Source: JBELHJ01 sp042091495 (GTDB lineage: Bacteria > Bacteroidota > Bacteroidia > Flavobacteriales > Flavobacteriaceae). From it: a DNA stretch of 57,615 nt. Both the position numbers and the translations under genes were made by a program. Below are positions 9,271-17,959 of the stretch, piece after piece. The notes beneath the pieces are model-generated. The model had not been told where the DNA came from, searched no databases, and was given only the letters and a program-made list of their open reading frames with translations. The stretch covers positions 1 through 57,615 of the forward strand of contig JBELHJ010000011.1 of NCBI GenBank assembly GCA_042091495.1, written 5' to 3'. How positions within the stretch are numbered: the first letter of the stretch is position 1; each line of letters opens with the position of its first letter.

Positions 9271-10540
9271 AATCAGTTAAAATTTCATTTAATTGTTCGA
9301 CCATTTTAAAAACATCTTCGAAAGAATTATATAAAGGGACTGGTGCACATCTTATAACATCAGGTTCTCGCCAATCTGTAATAATTCCTTGATCTGTTAA
9401 AGCATTATGAAGTTTCTTATCGGCATTAATTACCTGGATTGATAATTGACATCCTCTTTCTTTAGGGTTAGTTGGTGTTATTATTCTTATGGATTTGTTA
9501 TCTAAATCTTTAAGAAGGTATTCTAAGTATGCTGTTAATAGTTTTGATTTTTCAATTAGTTTATTCATACTAGCGCTTTCAAAAATATCCAAGGAAGCTT
9601 TAATAGCAGCCATGGATAATATGGGTGGGTTTGATAGTTGCCAGCCTTCCGCTCCTTCTAAAACTTTAAATTCTTGTCTCATATTAAATCGAGAAGCTTT
9701 ATCGTGATTCCACCAACCAGAAAATCTATTTAAATTAGGGTTGTTACCATGGCGTTCATGGACAAAACAACCACTTAGGCTACCAGGTCCGGAATTAAGA
9801 TACTTATAAGAGCACCAAGTAGCGAAATCTGCTCCTGAGTCATGTAAATTTAGAGCTACATTGCCAGCCCCATGAGCACAATCAAATCCAACCAAACAAC
9901 CGTATTTATGACCTAAGTTTGTAATTTGTTTGAGGTCCAAGAACTGTCCGGTGTAATAATTGACTCCACCAATTAATAATAAAGCAATTTCGTTACCTTG
10001 TTTTTCTAGAATTTGGTTAAGATCATCTAGGTCAAGGCATTCTTTATTTTTTTTCGGTTTCCATAAAATTAAATCGTCTTTTGGGTCGTATCCGTGATGT
10101 TTAAGTTGAGATTCTACGGCATATTTATCTGATGGGAAAGCATCACTTTCAATAAGAATTTTATGACGTTTAGAAGTTGGTTTATAAAATGAAACCATCA
10201 TGAAATGAAGATTTGCTGTTAGTGTATTCATTACAACAACTTCTGAAGGCTTTGCACCTACAATTTTGGCCATAGGCTGGGCCAGTATTTCATGATAATT
10301 TAACCACGGATTCGTTGCCATTATATGACCCTCAACGCCTAGTTGTGCCCAATCATCAAGTTCCTGCTTAATATAATTTTTAGTTTGTTTAGGCTGCAGT
10401 CCCAGTGAGTTGCCACAAAAATATAAAAGGGGGGCTTTGCTTTGACCAGTCGGCAAGTGAAACAGATCCCTGAATTCTTTTAGGGGGTCTTTTGCATCCA
10501 TTTCTTTTGCAAAAGCAATAGTATTTTTAAAAATAGACAA
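9260..10540 (-). CDS. kynU: Kynureninase
   Basis: A PLP enzyme that cleaves 3-hydroxykynurenine to 3-hydroxyanthranilate and alanine. The Schiff-base lysine is K246 in W-C-S-Y-K-Y-L-N-S-G-P-G, and the PLP-holding F-D-C-A-H-G segment precedes it at 219-224. The start is read as TTG 10540 because the family-typical N-terminus (KNTIAFAKEMDAKDPL) begins there and no ATG occurs between it and the upstream in-frame stop; the first ATG is residue 14. It is the first gene of the operon kynU-kmo-SDR-HAAO-ACMSD-OMT. Confidence 0.92.
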   Translation of the reverse strand: MSIFKNTIAFAKEMDAKDPLKEFRDLFHLPTGQSKAPLLYFCGNSLGLQPKQTKNYIKQELDDWAQLGVEGHIMATNPWLNYHEILAQPMAKIVGAKPSEVVVMNTLTANLHFMMVSFYKPTSKRHKILIESDAFPSDKYAVESQLKHHGYDPKDDLILWKPKKNKECLDLDDLNQILEKQGNEIALLLIGGVNYYTGQFLDLKQITNLGHKYGCLVGFDCAHGAGNVALNLHDSGADFATWCSYKYLNSGPGSLSGCFVHERHGNNPNLNRFSGWWNHDKASRFNMRQEFKVLEGAEGWQLSNPPILSMAAIKASLDIFESASMNKLIEKSKLLTAYLEYLLKDLDNKSIRIITPTNPKERGCQLSIQVINADKKLHNALTDQGIITDWREPDVIRCAPVPLYNSFEDVFKMVEQLNEILTDYDI

Positions 10541-10647
10541 ATCTATAATGATGTTAAAATTTAAAAAATTAGAAGCTTAAATTAGGTAAATATATTAAAC
10601 ATCCATATCGTTTTCTCATTAAAAAAAAGCGATAACTCATGATAGAT

Positions 10648-11271
10648 TTATTTTACGAGATCAGGAAATCTTGAAGTAAATTTATATATCCTTGGTTTTG
10701 AAACATTTATAATGTAAGGATGGTTGGGGTGATTTTTTTCATAATCTTGATGATAGTTTTCGGCAGGCCAAAATTTTTCAAATAATTTAATTTCTGAAGC
10801 GACCTTTTGTTTAGATGAAATTTCTAATGCTTTTTTTTTATTCCAGGCTATGTTTTTCTCTTCTTTAGAATTGTAGAATATTATTGATCTGTATTGAGAA
10901 CCTTTATCAGGGCCTTGTCCATTAAATTGGAAAGGATTTTGGGTTGCATAATAAATATCAACTAAAGTAGCAAAAGAAATTTCATCAGCATTATAAGTGA
11001 CTTCAACAGATTCTGCATGACCAGTTCTTCCAGTGTTGCTTGATTCGTATGTTGGATTTTTTGTATGACCACCAGCGTAGCCACTGGTAACATTAATCAC
11101 GCCTTTAGTCCTTTCATAGATAGCTTCAACACACCAAAAGCAACCGCTCGCAAAATAGGCTTTTTTAATTTGATTTTGTTCGTGCGATATATTGACTTCA
11201 ATTGCATTTGTATTACTAAAACTAATAATTAAACTGCTTACAGTTACAAAGAGGATGGTTAGGATTTTCAT
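10648..11271 (-). CDS. msrA: Peptide-methionine (S)-S-oxide reductase, exported
   Basis: Repairs methionine-S-sulfoxide in proteins. The catalytic motif G-C-F-W-C lies at residues 43-47, followed by the conserved SGYAGG and the GHAESVEV segment. The first about 23 residues form a signal peptide, so this copy probably works in the periplasm. The 207-residue length agrees. It has its own short upstream region between it and the hairpin terminator of the neighbouring gene, so it is probably monocistronic. Confidence 0.94.
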   Translation of the reverse strand: MKILTILFVTVSSLIISFSNTNAIEVNISHEQNQIKKAYFASGCFWCVEAIYERTKGVINVTSGYAGGHTKNPTYESSNTGRTGHAESVEVTYNADEISFATLVDIYYATQNPFQFNGQGPDKGSQYRSIIFYNSKEEKNIAWNKKKALEISSKQKVASEIKLFEKFWPAENYHQDYEKNHPNHPYIINVSKPRIYKFTSRFPDLVK

Positions 11272-11306
11272 TTTTACTTTAAAGATATTACATTAAAACA
11301 AAACAT

Positions 11307-11338
11307 AAAAAAAGCCCTCCATATAGAGGGCTTTTTTT
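11307..11338. terminator. Hairpin terminator after the zinc-ribbon-like gene
   Basis: A perfect stem GCCCTC / GAGGGC at 11314-11319 and 11326-11331 is flanked by seven A on the left and seven T on the right. It can work in both directions. On the minus strand it lies just after the stop of the gene at 11348-12127. Confidence 0.85.
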
Positions 11339-11347
11339 ATGTTTTGT

Positions 11348-12127
11348 TTATAGTTTGGAAAATATTTTATCCATTTTATCTTTTTCTTCTTGAGCCAGCT
11401 CAGCGTCAACTAAAATTCTTCCACTGTGTTCGTCTGTAATAACTTTTTTTCTGGAAGCAATTTCAACTTGTACCTGAGGTGGGATCGTAAAGAAGGATCC
11501 ACCAGAAGCGCCTCTTTCAATTGCAACTACTGCAAGACCGTTTTTAACATTGCCTCTTATTCTCATATAAGCATTAACAAGACGTTCCTCAATTAATTTT
11601 TGAAATTCTTCCGATTTCTTGAGTAAAGCAGTCTCCTCTTTTTCAGTTTCGGATAAAATATCATTTAATTCACTCTTCTTGTGATCTAAATGAGTTTGTT
11701 TATCAGATAATTTAGATGAAGTAGCTTCAATTATTTCTTTTTTCTGTTCTATCTGAGCCTTAAATTCATTAATATGCTTTTCTGCCAATTCAATCTCTAA
11801 CCCTTGATATTCAATTTCTTTAGAAAGTGAATTGTATTCTCTGTTATTTCTAACATTTTTTTGTTGCTCAGTATATTTTTTTATGAAGGCTTTAGATTCT
11901 TCAATTAAATTCTTTTTTGAGGTTATCTCATTATCAAGAACTTCTAAATTATTTGAAAGTTTTTCAAGTCTTGTGTTAAGTCCTTCAACATCATCTTCTA
12001 AATCTTGAACCTCAAGAGGTAATTCGCCTCTTAAATTTCTGATTTCGTCAATTCTAGAATCGATTAATTGTAAGTCATATAATGCTCTTAATCTATCTTC
12101 AACAGAAACTTCAACTTTTTTTGCCAT
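11348..12127 (-). CDS. COG1579-type coiled-coil protein with a cysteine-less zinc-ribbon region
   Basis: A 259-residue protein. A long coiled coil (about residues 10-185) is followed by a C-terminal domain matching the zinc-ribbon end of COG1579 proteins (GGSFFTIPPQVQ ... HSGRILVD). In zinc-binding relatives this domain has two Cys-x-x-Cys knuckles. Here those places read GASGGS (206-211) and DEHSGR (232-237), and the protein contains no cysteine at all. The fold may persist without zinc. The gene follows the Nif3-like gene by 2 bases, so they form one operon. Its biochemical role is unknown. Confidence 0.8.
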   Translation of the reverse strand: MAKKVEVSVEDRLRALYDLQLIDSRIDEIRNLRGELPLEVQDLEDDVEGLNTRLEKLSNNLEVLDNEITSKKNLIEESKAFIKKYTEQQKNVRNNREYNSLSKEIEYQGLEIELAEKHINEFKAQIEQKKEIIEATSSKLSDKQTHLDHKKSELNDILSETEKEETALLKKSEEFQKLIEERLVNAYMRIRGNVKNGLAVVAIERGASGGSFFTIPPQVQVEIASRKKVITDEHSGRILVDAELAQEEKDKMDKIFSKL

Positions 12128-12129
12128 AA

Positions 12130-13224
12130 TTAAAAATACTTTACAGGATTTGTATTCGTTGTTGATAAAACGATTGCAAAATTAGGGAATTTTTTTGAGA
12201 GATACTCTGTTAAAAACAATTTTGTGTACTGTTCACTTTCGTAATGTCCAATATCGGCTAAAATTATAGAATTTTCAGCTTGAAAGAAGTCGTGGTATTT
12301 TAAATCTGATGTAATAAATAAATCAGCGCCTTTATTCTTAGCTGCACTAATAGCAAAGCTTCCTGAACCTCCAAGAACAGCTACCTTTTTAATGTAATCT
12401 TTACAGATTTTAGAATGCTTAATAGTATTAGTATTCATAATTTTTTTTACATGACTTAGGGCTTCTTCGGGCTTTAACGCTTCTTTAAATTCACCAATCA
12501 TTCCCATGCCACAATAAGGGTTTTTATTGGATAATATCAATACCTCGTATGCAACTTCTTCATAAGGGTGGTTTTTAAGAAGTGTTTCTATGATTAGGTG
12601 TTCAAGATGACTTTCAAAAGTCAAGGAGATCATCAGTTCATTTTCCTGGTGTTGTTTATTTTTTTGACCAACATAAGGAGTTGACTGGTTATTTCCTTTG
12701 AAAGTACCCATACCTTTGGAACTAAAACTGCATTCATCATAGTTGCCTAGTTTGCCTGCTCCAACTTCAAAGAGTTTATTTTTGATTAATTCAGCAGCAT
12801 TTATAGGTGCGTAGGTTATTAGCTTTTTGAGGGTGTTAGATTTTAGAATTAAAATTTTAGTATTAATAAGACCAATTTTTTTACATATAATATCATTAAC
12901 TCCAATGATAGCATTATCTAGTGCAGTATGAATGGCATATATAGCAATATCATTTTTGATAGCTTTTAAAATAGTCCTTTCCACATAATTACTCCCATTT
13001 AATTTTTTTAAACCTTTAAAAATTATAGGATGAAAACTTACTATTAAATTACATTTATTGTCAATAGCTTCATCAACAACATTCTCTAAAGTATCAAGTG
13101 TAACTAAAATACCATTAAGAGCGTTATTTTTATTCCCAACTAATAAACCTGTGTTGTCAAAATCTTCAGCATAAAATGAAGGTGCCAGTTGCTCTAATTG
13201 AAAAATTACATCTTTGATTAACAT
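12130..13224 (-). CDS. Nif3-like dinuclear metal centre protein (DUF34)
   Basis: A 364-residue member of the Nif3/YbgI/YqfO family, which binds two metal ions and forms hexameric rings. Metal-site segments are visible: SFHPIIFKG, HTALDN and, near the C-terminus, DIGHYESEQ. The middle (about residues 130-235) is the PII/CutA-like insert that makes this the long YqfO-type form. The true function is unsettled. The gene is followed after 2 bases by the coiled-coil zinc-ribbon-like gene, a pairing common in Bacteroidota. It is divergent from lpxK. Confidence 0.9.
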   Translation of the reverse strand: MLIKDVIFQLEQLAPSFYAEDFDNTGLLVGNKNNALNGILVTLDTLENVVDEAIDNKCNLIVSFHPIIFKGLKKLNGSNYVERTILKAIKNDIAIYAIHTALDNAIIGVNDIICKKIGLINTKILILKSNTLKKLITYAPINAAELIKNKLFEVGAGKLGNYDECSFSSKGMGTFKGNNQSTPYVGQKNKQHQENELMISLTFESHLEHLIIETLLKNHPYEEVAYEVLILSNKNPYCGMGMIGEFKEALKPEEALSHVKKIMNTNTIKHSKICKDYIKKVAVLGGSGSFAISAAKNKGADLFITSDLKYHDFFQAENSIILADIGHYESEQYTKLFLTEYLSKKFPNFAIVLSTTNTNPVKYF

Positions 13225-13232
13225 AAGTACTC

Positions 13233-13251
13233 TATATTTGTTTCAAATATA
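13233..13251. promoter_or_regulatory. Palindromic pair of divergent -7 promoter boxes (lpxK / nif3-like)
   Basis: A plus-strand TATATTTG (13233-13240) and its mirror CAAATATA (13244-13251) form a perfect 19-base palindrome with a 3-base centre. Each half fits the Bacteroidota -7 consensus TAnnTTTG, one facing lpxK and one facing the nif3-like gene. A TTG at 13214-13216 is 16 bases before the plus-strand box; no matching TTG was seen for the minus-strand box. An operator function is possible. Confidence 0.4.
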
Positions 13252-13272
13252 AATATTATACATTGCGATTGC

Positions 13273-14280
13273 ATGAAGTTAATTAGGTTATTTCTTTTTC
13301 CATTCACTCCCATTTACGCTTTTGTGACATGGTTAAGAAATACAATGTATGATAAAAACTACTTAAAATCTACTTCTTTTTCTTTCCCTATTGTGGCCAT
13401 AGGAAATTTAAGCACAGGAGGAACGGGTAAGACCCCAATGACTGAATATATTATAGATTTATTGAAGGATAGTTATAATGTAGCTGTTTTGAGCAGAGGT
13501 TATAAAAGAAAAACAAAGGGGTTTATTTTGGCTAATTCAAATTCAACTTTTATGGATTTGGGGGATGAACCTTATCAAATGCATCTTAAATTTAAAAAGG
13601 TTGATTTTGCCGTGGATGCTAATAGGGTACGGGGTGTTAATTTATTGAAAGAAAAAAACAACAATATTGATGTTGTTTTGTTAGATGATGCCTTCCAACA
13701 TAGGGCAGTAAAAGCAGGGTTTTATATTCTATTAACTTCATTTGATGATTTGTTTATTGATGACTTTTTATTACCAACTGGCAATTTAAGAGAGATGAAA
13801 TCAGGTGTTAATAGAGCAGATGTCATTATTGTTTCTAAAACGCCTAATAATACCTCTGAAAAAGTTAAGGAAGCTGTTAGGAAGCGACTAGAACATTATA
13901 ATAAGCCTGTATTTTTTAGTGAAATAATTTATTCAGAAGCGTTGTTTAGTCTCAAAGAATCAATAACCTTAGATAGCTTACAAGGAAAAAAAGTGAATTT
14001 GGTTACAGGCATAGCTAATTCTAAACCTCTAAAAGATTTTCTGAATAGAAAAGGAATTATTTATGATGAAATTGAATTTGAAGATCATCACGATTTTTCA
14101 GCATCTGAGATAAGTCAATTAGAAAACTTAGATTCATTTATAATAACTACTGAAAAAGATTATGTAAGAATGCGAGGCAGGGTAAATCACCTTAGATTGT
14201 TTTATCTACCCATAAAAACTAAGATTTATAATTCTGTTAAATTTGAAGAACTAATTTTAAAATTCATCAAAGAATTTTAA
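13273..14280 (+). CDS. lpxK: Tetraacyldisaccharide 4'-kinase
   Basis: Phosphorylates the 4' position of the lipid A disaccharide precursor at the inner membrane. A hydrophobic N-terminal helix (about 5-21) anchors it. The P-loop lies at residues 44-54 (GNLSTGGTGKT), and VLDDAFQHRAV is the typical DDGxQH-like catalytic segment. The 335-residue length is normal. It is alone in its direction, and its stop overlaps that of the convergent gap gene by 3 bases. Confidence 0.93.
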   Translation: MKLIRLFLFPFTPIYAFVTWLRNTMYDKNYLKSTSFSFPIVAIGNLSTGGTGKTPMTEYIIDLLKDSYNVAVLSRGYKRKTKGFILANSNSTFMDLGDEPYQMHLKFKKVDFAVDANRVRGVNLLKEKNNNIDVVLLDDAFQHRAVKAGFYILLTSFDDLFIDDFLLPTGNLREMKSGVNRADVIIVSKTPNNTSEKVKEAVRKRLEHYNKPVFFSEIIYSEALFSLKESITLDSLQGKKVNLVTGIANSKPLKDFLNRKGIIYDEIEFEDHHDFSASEISQLENLDSFIITTEKDYVRMRGRVNHLRLFYLPIKTKIYNSVKFEELILKFIKEF

Positions 14281-15281
14281 GACCTCTTTTTTACAGAGAG
14301 ATTTATCAAGTCAATCAATCTATTTGTGTAGCCTGTTTCATTATCATACCATCCAACAATTTTAACCATATTCCCTATTACAGATGTTAACTCTGAATCA
14401 AAAACACAAGAAAATGAGTTTCCTATTATATCAACAGAAACAATAGGTTCATCGGTGTATTGTATAATTTTATTGAAATTTATATCAGCCTCTTTCTTGA
14501 AAATAGAATTGATTTCTTGAATAGAGGTAAGTTCATCGATGTTCAAAGTGATATCTGTTAATGAACCGTTTATTACAGGAACCCTGATGCCACAACCACC
14601 AATTACTGATTTTAGTCTAGGGAAAATATTTGTTAAAGCTTTAGCAGCACCTGTTGTAGTTGGTACTATTGATTGACTTGCAGCTCTTGCTCTTCTGAGG
14701 TCTGTATGTGGAACATCATGAAGGCTTTGATCTGTTGTATAAGAATGAACCGTTGTAATATATGCTTGCTTTATTGTAAAATACTTATCCATGATGGCTA
14801 TCATGGGAGCTGCATTATTAGTTGTACAGGACGCATTAGAAATAATAGTTTCTGAACCATCAAGAAGGTGGTCATTAACACCAATAACAATGGTTTTGAT
14901 TTCATCATAATTTGAGGATGGCGCTGATAGTATAACTTTTTTAGCACCATTTTTTAAATGGTGGTTGAGTACTTTTTTTGTCTTGAATTTACCAGAACAT
15001 TCAATAACAATATCAACATTATATTTATACCAGTTAGTTTCTTTTGGGTGAACATTATTTGTAAGTGGTATTTTTTGTTTCCCTATTAATATATGTTCAG
15101 AATCATAGCCAATTTCTTTATTACATACGCCGTGTACACTGTCGTATTTTAAAAGGTGACTCAAAGTTTTAGCGTCTGAGAGGTCATTTATAGCTACGAG
15201 CTTAATGTCAGTTCTTTGGGAGAGTAGTCTGGTTAAACGCCTTCCTATTCTTCCAAACCCATTAATACCAATACGAGTCAT
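14277..15281 (-). CDS. gap: Type I glyceraldehyde-3-phosphate dehydrogenase
   Basis: A glycolytic/gluconeogenic enzyme. The Rossmann start is GINGFGRIGR. The catalytic Cys152 is in A-S-C-T-T-N and the partner His179 in T-T-V-H-S. The phosphate-binding region (RRARAASQSIVP, TTTGAAKA) is intact. The residues after the second strand (AINDLSDAKTL) suggest preference for NAD. At 334 residues it is full length. It overlaps the end of lipA by one base, so it is co-transcribed downstream of lipA, an unusual partner for a glycolytic gene. Confidence 0.94.
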   Translation of the reverse strand: MTRIGINGFGRIGRRLTRLLSQRTDIKLVAINDLSDAKTLSHLLKYDSVHGVCNKEIGYDSEHILIGKQKIPLTNNVHPKETNWYKYNVDIVIECSGKFKTKKVLNHHLKNGAKKVILSAPSSNYDEIKTIVIGVNDHLLDGSETIISNASCTTNNAAPMIAIMDKYFTIKQAYITTVHSYTTDQSLHDVPHTDLRRARAASQSIVPTTTGAAKALTNIFPRLKSVIGGCGIRVPVINGSLTDITLNIDELTSIQEINSIFKKEADINFNKIIQYTDEPIVSVDIIGNSFSCVFDSELTSVIGNMVKIVGWYDNETGYTNRLIDLINLSVKKRS

Positions 15282-16150
15282 TAATTAATATGTTTTTGGG
15301 CTTTATAGGAAGACCTCACTAATGCACTACTTTCAACATGTCTGAAACCTAATTCTAGTCCAATTCCCTCATATTCTTTAAATTGCTCAGGAGTTATAAA
15401 GTCTTTAACTGGAAGGTGTTTCTTGCTAGGTTGTAAGTACTGTCCAATAGTAACAACATCTACTTGATTTTTTCTTAAATCCTCAAGGGTTTCGATAACT
15501 TCTTCTCTGGTTTCACCAAGTCCTAACATTATTCCGGATTTTGTTCTGCGTTGCCCATTATTTTTAAGGTAATTGAGAACTTCCATACTTCGCTCGTATT
15601 TAGCTTGAATCCTAACTTCCCTAGTCAGACGTTTAACAGTTTCAATATTGTGAGATACTACTTCTGGGGCAACTTTAATAATACGATCAATGTGTTTTTC
15701 AATGCCTTGAAAGTCTGGTATTAGAGTTTCTAGTGTGGTTTGAGGATTCATTCTTCGAACAGCGTTTACAGTTTCGGCCCAAAGAATACTTCCCATATCT
15801 TTGAGATCATCCCTATCAACACTAGTAAGCACAGCATGCTTAATGTTCATTATTTTTATAGATCTTGCAACTTTTTCAGGTTCATCCCAATCTACGGTTT
15901 CTGGGCGTCCTGTTTTTACACCACAAAAACCACATGATCTTGTGCATATATTTCCTAAAATCATAAAAGTAGCTGTACCTTCTCCCCAACATTCACCCAT
16001 ATTAGGGCAACTTCCTGAAGTACAAATTGTATTCAAATTGTATTTATCAACCAACCCTCTAAGTTCAGTATATTTTTTACCAGTTGGTAACTTTACTCTG
16101 AGCCATTTGGGTTTTTTGTTAATTTGCTTTACAGAATTGTTCTCAATCAT
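15281..16150 (-). CDS. lipA: Lipoyl synthase
   Basis: A radical SAM enzyme that inserts two sulfur atoms into octanoyl groups on lipoyl domains. Both iron-sulfur clusters are visible: the auxiliary cluster C43-x4-C48-x5-C54 and the radical SAM cluster C69-x3-C73-x2-C76. The C-terminal R-S-S-Y serves as the serine ligand of the auxiliary cluster. The 289-residue length is typical. A possible -7 box, TATCTTTG on the minus strand at 16169-16176, lies 19 bp upstream. It is the first gene of a lipA-gap pair. Confidence 0.96.
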   Translation of the reverse strand: MIENNSVKQINKKPKWLRVKLPTGKKYTELRGLVDKYNLNTICTSGSCPNMGECWGEGTATFMILGNICTRSCGFCGVKTGRPETVDWDEPEKVARSIKIMNIKHAVLTSVDRDDLKDMGSILWAETVNAVRRMNPQTTLETLIPDFQGIEKHIDRIIKVAPEVVSHNIETVKRLTREVRIQAKYERSMEVLNYLKNNGQRRTKSGIMLGLGETREEVIETLEDLRKNQVDVVTIGQYLQPSKKHLPVKDFITPEQFKEYEGIGLELGFRHVESSALVRSSYKAQKHIN

Positions 16151-16196
16151 TGCATATTTTTAAGTTAGCAAAGATACAAACTAAATTAGAAAACAT

Positions 16197-17414
16197 CTAT
16201 AGAGATAAAATATACCATATACTAAAACCAATCAAGAAGATGATGCCAGAAATACTTAAGATATGATCTCTTTTTTTGGGATGGAATTTTTTAGGTGTAT
16301 GCCTGCTAGAAATTAGTAAATAATTTAAAATGGCATATAAAGGGGCTGTAAGAAATGAAAAGATTGTAGCAATTTTAATAAGCGATCCCATTTCTGAAAG
16401 AAAACCATAAAAAATTATCAATGTACCAACAATTAAAAATATTAACCAAGTTTTATATTTAGAGAGAAAATTTTTCTTTCCAAATAAATCAAGACAGTGA
16501 CTCATTACTCTTGGTGAAGCATCTAATGTTGTTAGTGTAGTACTAAACATTGTTGTGAAGGCGGCAATAGCAATAAGATAATACGACCAATCTCCTAGAC
16601 TTTGAGCGTATAAATTAATCAGTTTATTTGAAAATTCTAGCGCGCTTCCATTTAAATTATTTGAAGAATCATAGGCAACAAAAGCACCAAGTGCCATAAA
16701 ACATAAACCTAAGATTACAGTAAAAAAATATCCAATTTTAAAATCCATTATAGATGACTTGGTGTCAAAGGAATGTGATGATTTTCTTTTTTCATTAGTC
16801 CAGATAGATTGCCAAACAGAAATATCAAGTGGAGCAGGCATCCACCCAAAAAAAGCAATTAAAAATGCAATACCAATAGTATTATTTGGTATAACTGGTT
16901 TAAGAGAAAGAGAAGTATGAGGAGATAAACCAGAAAGGATTACAGCGCTAACAGTACTGAGTGTTAAAACAATTATGATACATTTCATCATATTGTCAAG
17001 AAGTTTAAACTTTCCTATAGTTAAAATTGAACCACTTGTTAAAAGAATAATTAGTGTCCATGTTTGAATGTTTAGGTTAATTCCAAAAAGTGAGGAAGCA
17101 AGACCAGCCGTTACGATAGTTACTGCTGCTTGTATTGTAAACATGGTCATTAAGTTTACTGTAAAATATATAACAAGAAAAGGTTTGCCAAGTTTATTGT
17201 AACCATCTAAAAGGTTTTCTTTTGTGGCTATAGCATATAACGTTCCATATTTAAAAAACGGATATTTAAAAATATTTACTAATAACAGGGCCCATACAAG
17301 ACCTAGTCCATAATCAGCTCCTGCTTTAGTAGATTGAACTAAATGTGAGACTCCAATTGCAGCTCCTGCAAACAAAAGTCCTGGGCCAAGTTTTTTTAAT
17401 TGACTAAAAATCAA
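16197..17414 (-). CDS. Nramp-fold membrane transporter lacking the canonical metal-site motifs
   Basis: A 405-residue protein with about 11 membrane helices and an overall Nramp-like pattern (GPGLLFAGAAIG at the N-terminus). In metal-transporting Nramp proteins helix 1 carries D-P-G-N and helix 6 carries M-P-H. Here helix 1 reads G-V-S-H (21-24) and helix 6 reads M-P-A-P-L-D (192-197). The transported substrate therefore cannot be assumed to be Mn or Fe. Translation starts at TTG 17414, which overlaps the TGA stop of the upstream sigma factor gene (TTGA), so the two are translationally coupled. Confidence 0.8.
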   Translation of the reverse strand: MIFSQLKKLGPGLLFAGAAIGVSHLVQSTKAGADYGLGLVWALLLVNIFKYPFFKYGTLYAIATKENLLDGYNKLGKPFLVIYFTVNLMTMFTIQAAVTIVTAGLASSLFGINLNIQTWTLIILLTSGSILTIGKFKLLDNMMKCIIIVLTLSTVSAVILSGLSPHTSLSLKPVIPNNTIGIAFLIAFFGWMPAPLDISVWQSIWTNEKRKSSHSFDTKSSIMDFKIGYFFTVILGLCFMALGAFVAYDSSNNLNGSALEFSNKLINLYAQSLGDWSYYLIAIAAFTTMFSTTLTTLDASPRVMSHCLDLFGKKNFLSKYKTWLIFLIVGTLIIFYGFLSEMGSLIKIATIFSFLTAPLYAILNYLLISSRHTPKKFHPKKRDHILSISGIIFLIGFSIWYILSL

Positions 17415-17959
17415 TGCGAATTTATTATTTCAGCTAGTGTTTTTCTAGCTCTAAACAGTTTGACTTTGATGTTGTTGACAGGCTCATTTAATGATTCTGA
17501 TATTTCTAAAATACTATGTTCCTCAAAATATCTTAAGTGAATTATTTTTTGATACTGAGGTTTTAGTTTTTTAATATCAGCCAGTAAGTTAGAAAGGTTT
17601 TGTTGTCTGATTAGGTTATCTTCAGGAGTAGGATCGTTATCTGGAACTTGAAAAATCTCTGAAGGAAAGGCATCCTGAAGTTGTTTTTTATTCTTCTCTC
17701 TCTTTCTGTACAAATCAATTTGAGCATTTTTCGAAATGTTAATAACCCATGTTAAAAAACTACTTTTTGACTCATCATAGGTTTGGATTTTTTCAAAAGC
17801 TTTGGCAAAAGCTCTAATAGCTATATCTTCAGCCTCATCTTCATTTTTAAAACGGTCATAATGAAATCTAAAAACCCTTTCCCAAAAATGATTATACAAA
17901 AAATTAAATGCTTTATCTTCATTTAATTTAGCTTTATTTATAGCATCTTTTAATTCCAA
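17411..17959 (-). CDS. RNA polymerase sigma factor, ECF type
   Basis: A 182-residue ECF sigma factor. Region 2 (about 20-85) includes NEDEAEDIAIRAFAKAF and the promoter-melting stretch FLTWVINISKNAQIDLYRK. Region 4 (about 125-180) ends with the helix-turn-helix around HSILEISESLNEPVNNIKVKLFRARK. The only suitable start is TTG 17959, overlapping the end of the glycosyltransferase gene by 10 bases. No anti-sigma gene is adjacent: the next gene in the operon is the Nramp-like transporter. Its target promoters are unknown. Confidence 0.9.
   Translation of the reverse strand: MELKDAINKAKLNEDKAFNFLYNHFWERVFRFHYDRFKNEDEAEDIAIRAFAKAFEKIQTYDESKSSFLTWVINISKNAQIDLYRKREKNKKQLQDAFPSEIFQVPDNDPTPEDNLIRQQNLSNLLADIKKLKPQYQKIIHLRYFEEHSILEISESLNEPVNNIKVKLFRARKTLAEIINSH

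Noticed and set aside
10538..10545. TAGATTTG on the minus strand as a promoter box for kynU
   Set aside because: It overlaps the TTG start codon itself, and family conservation shows coding sequence begins there; using it as a promoter would remove the conserved N-terminus.
10600..10640. AT-rich inverted repeat ATCGTTTT / AAAAGCGAT between kynU and msrA
   Set aside because: The stem has a mismatch and a T/A-rich core, so it is too weak to call as a terminator or operator.
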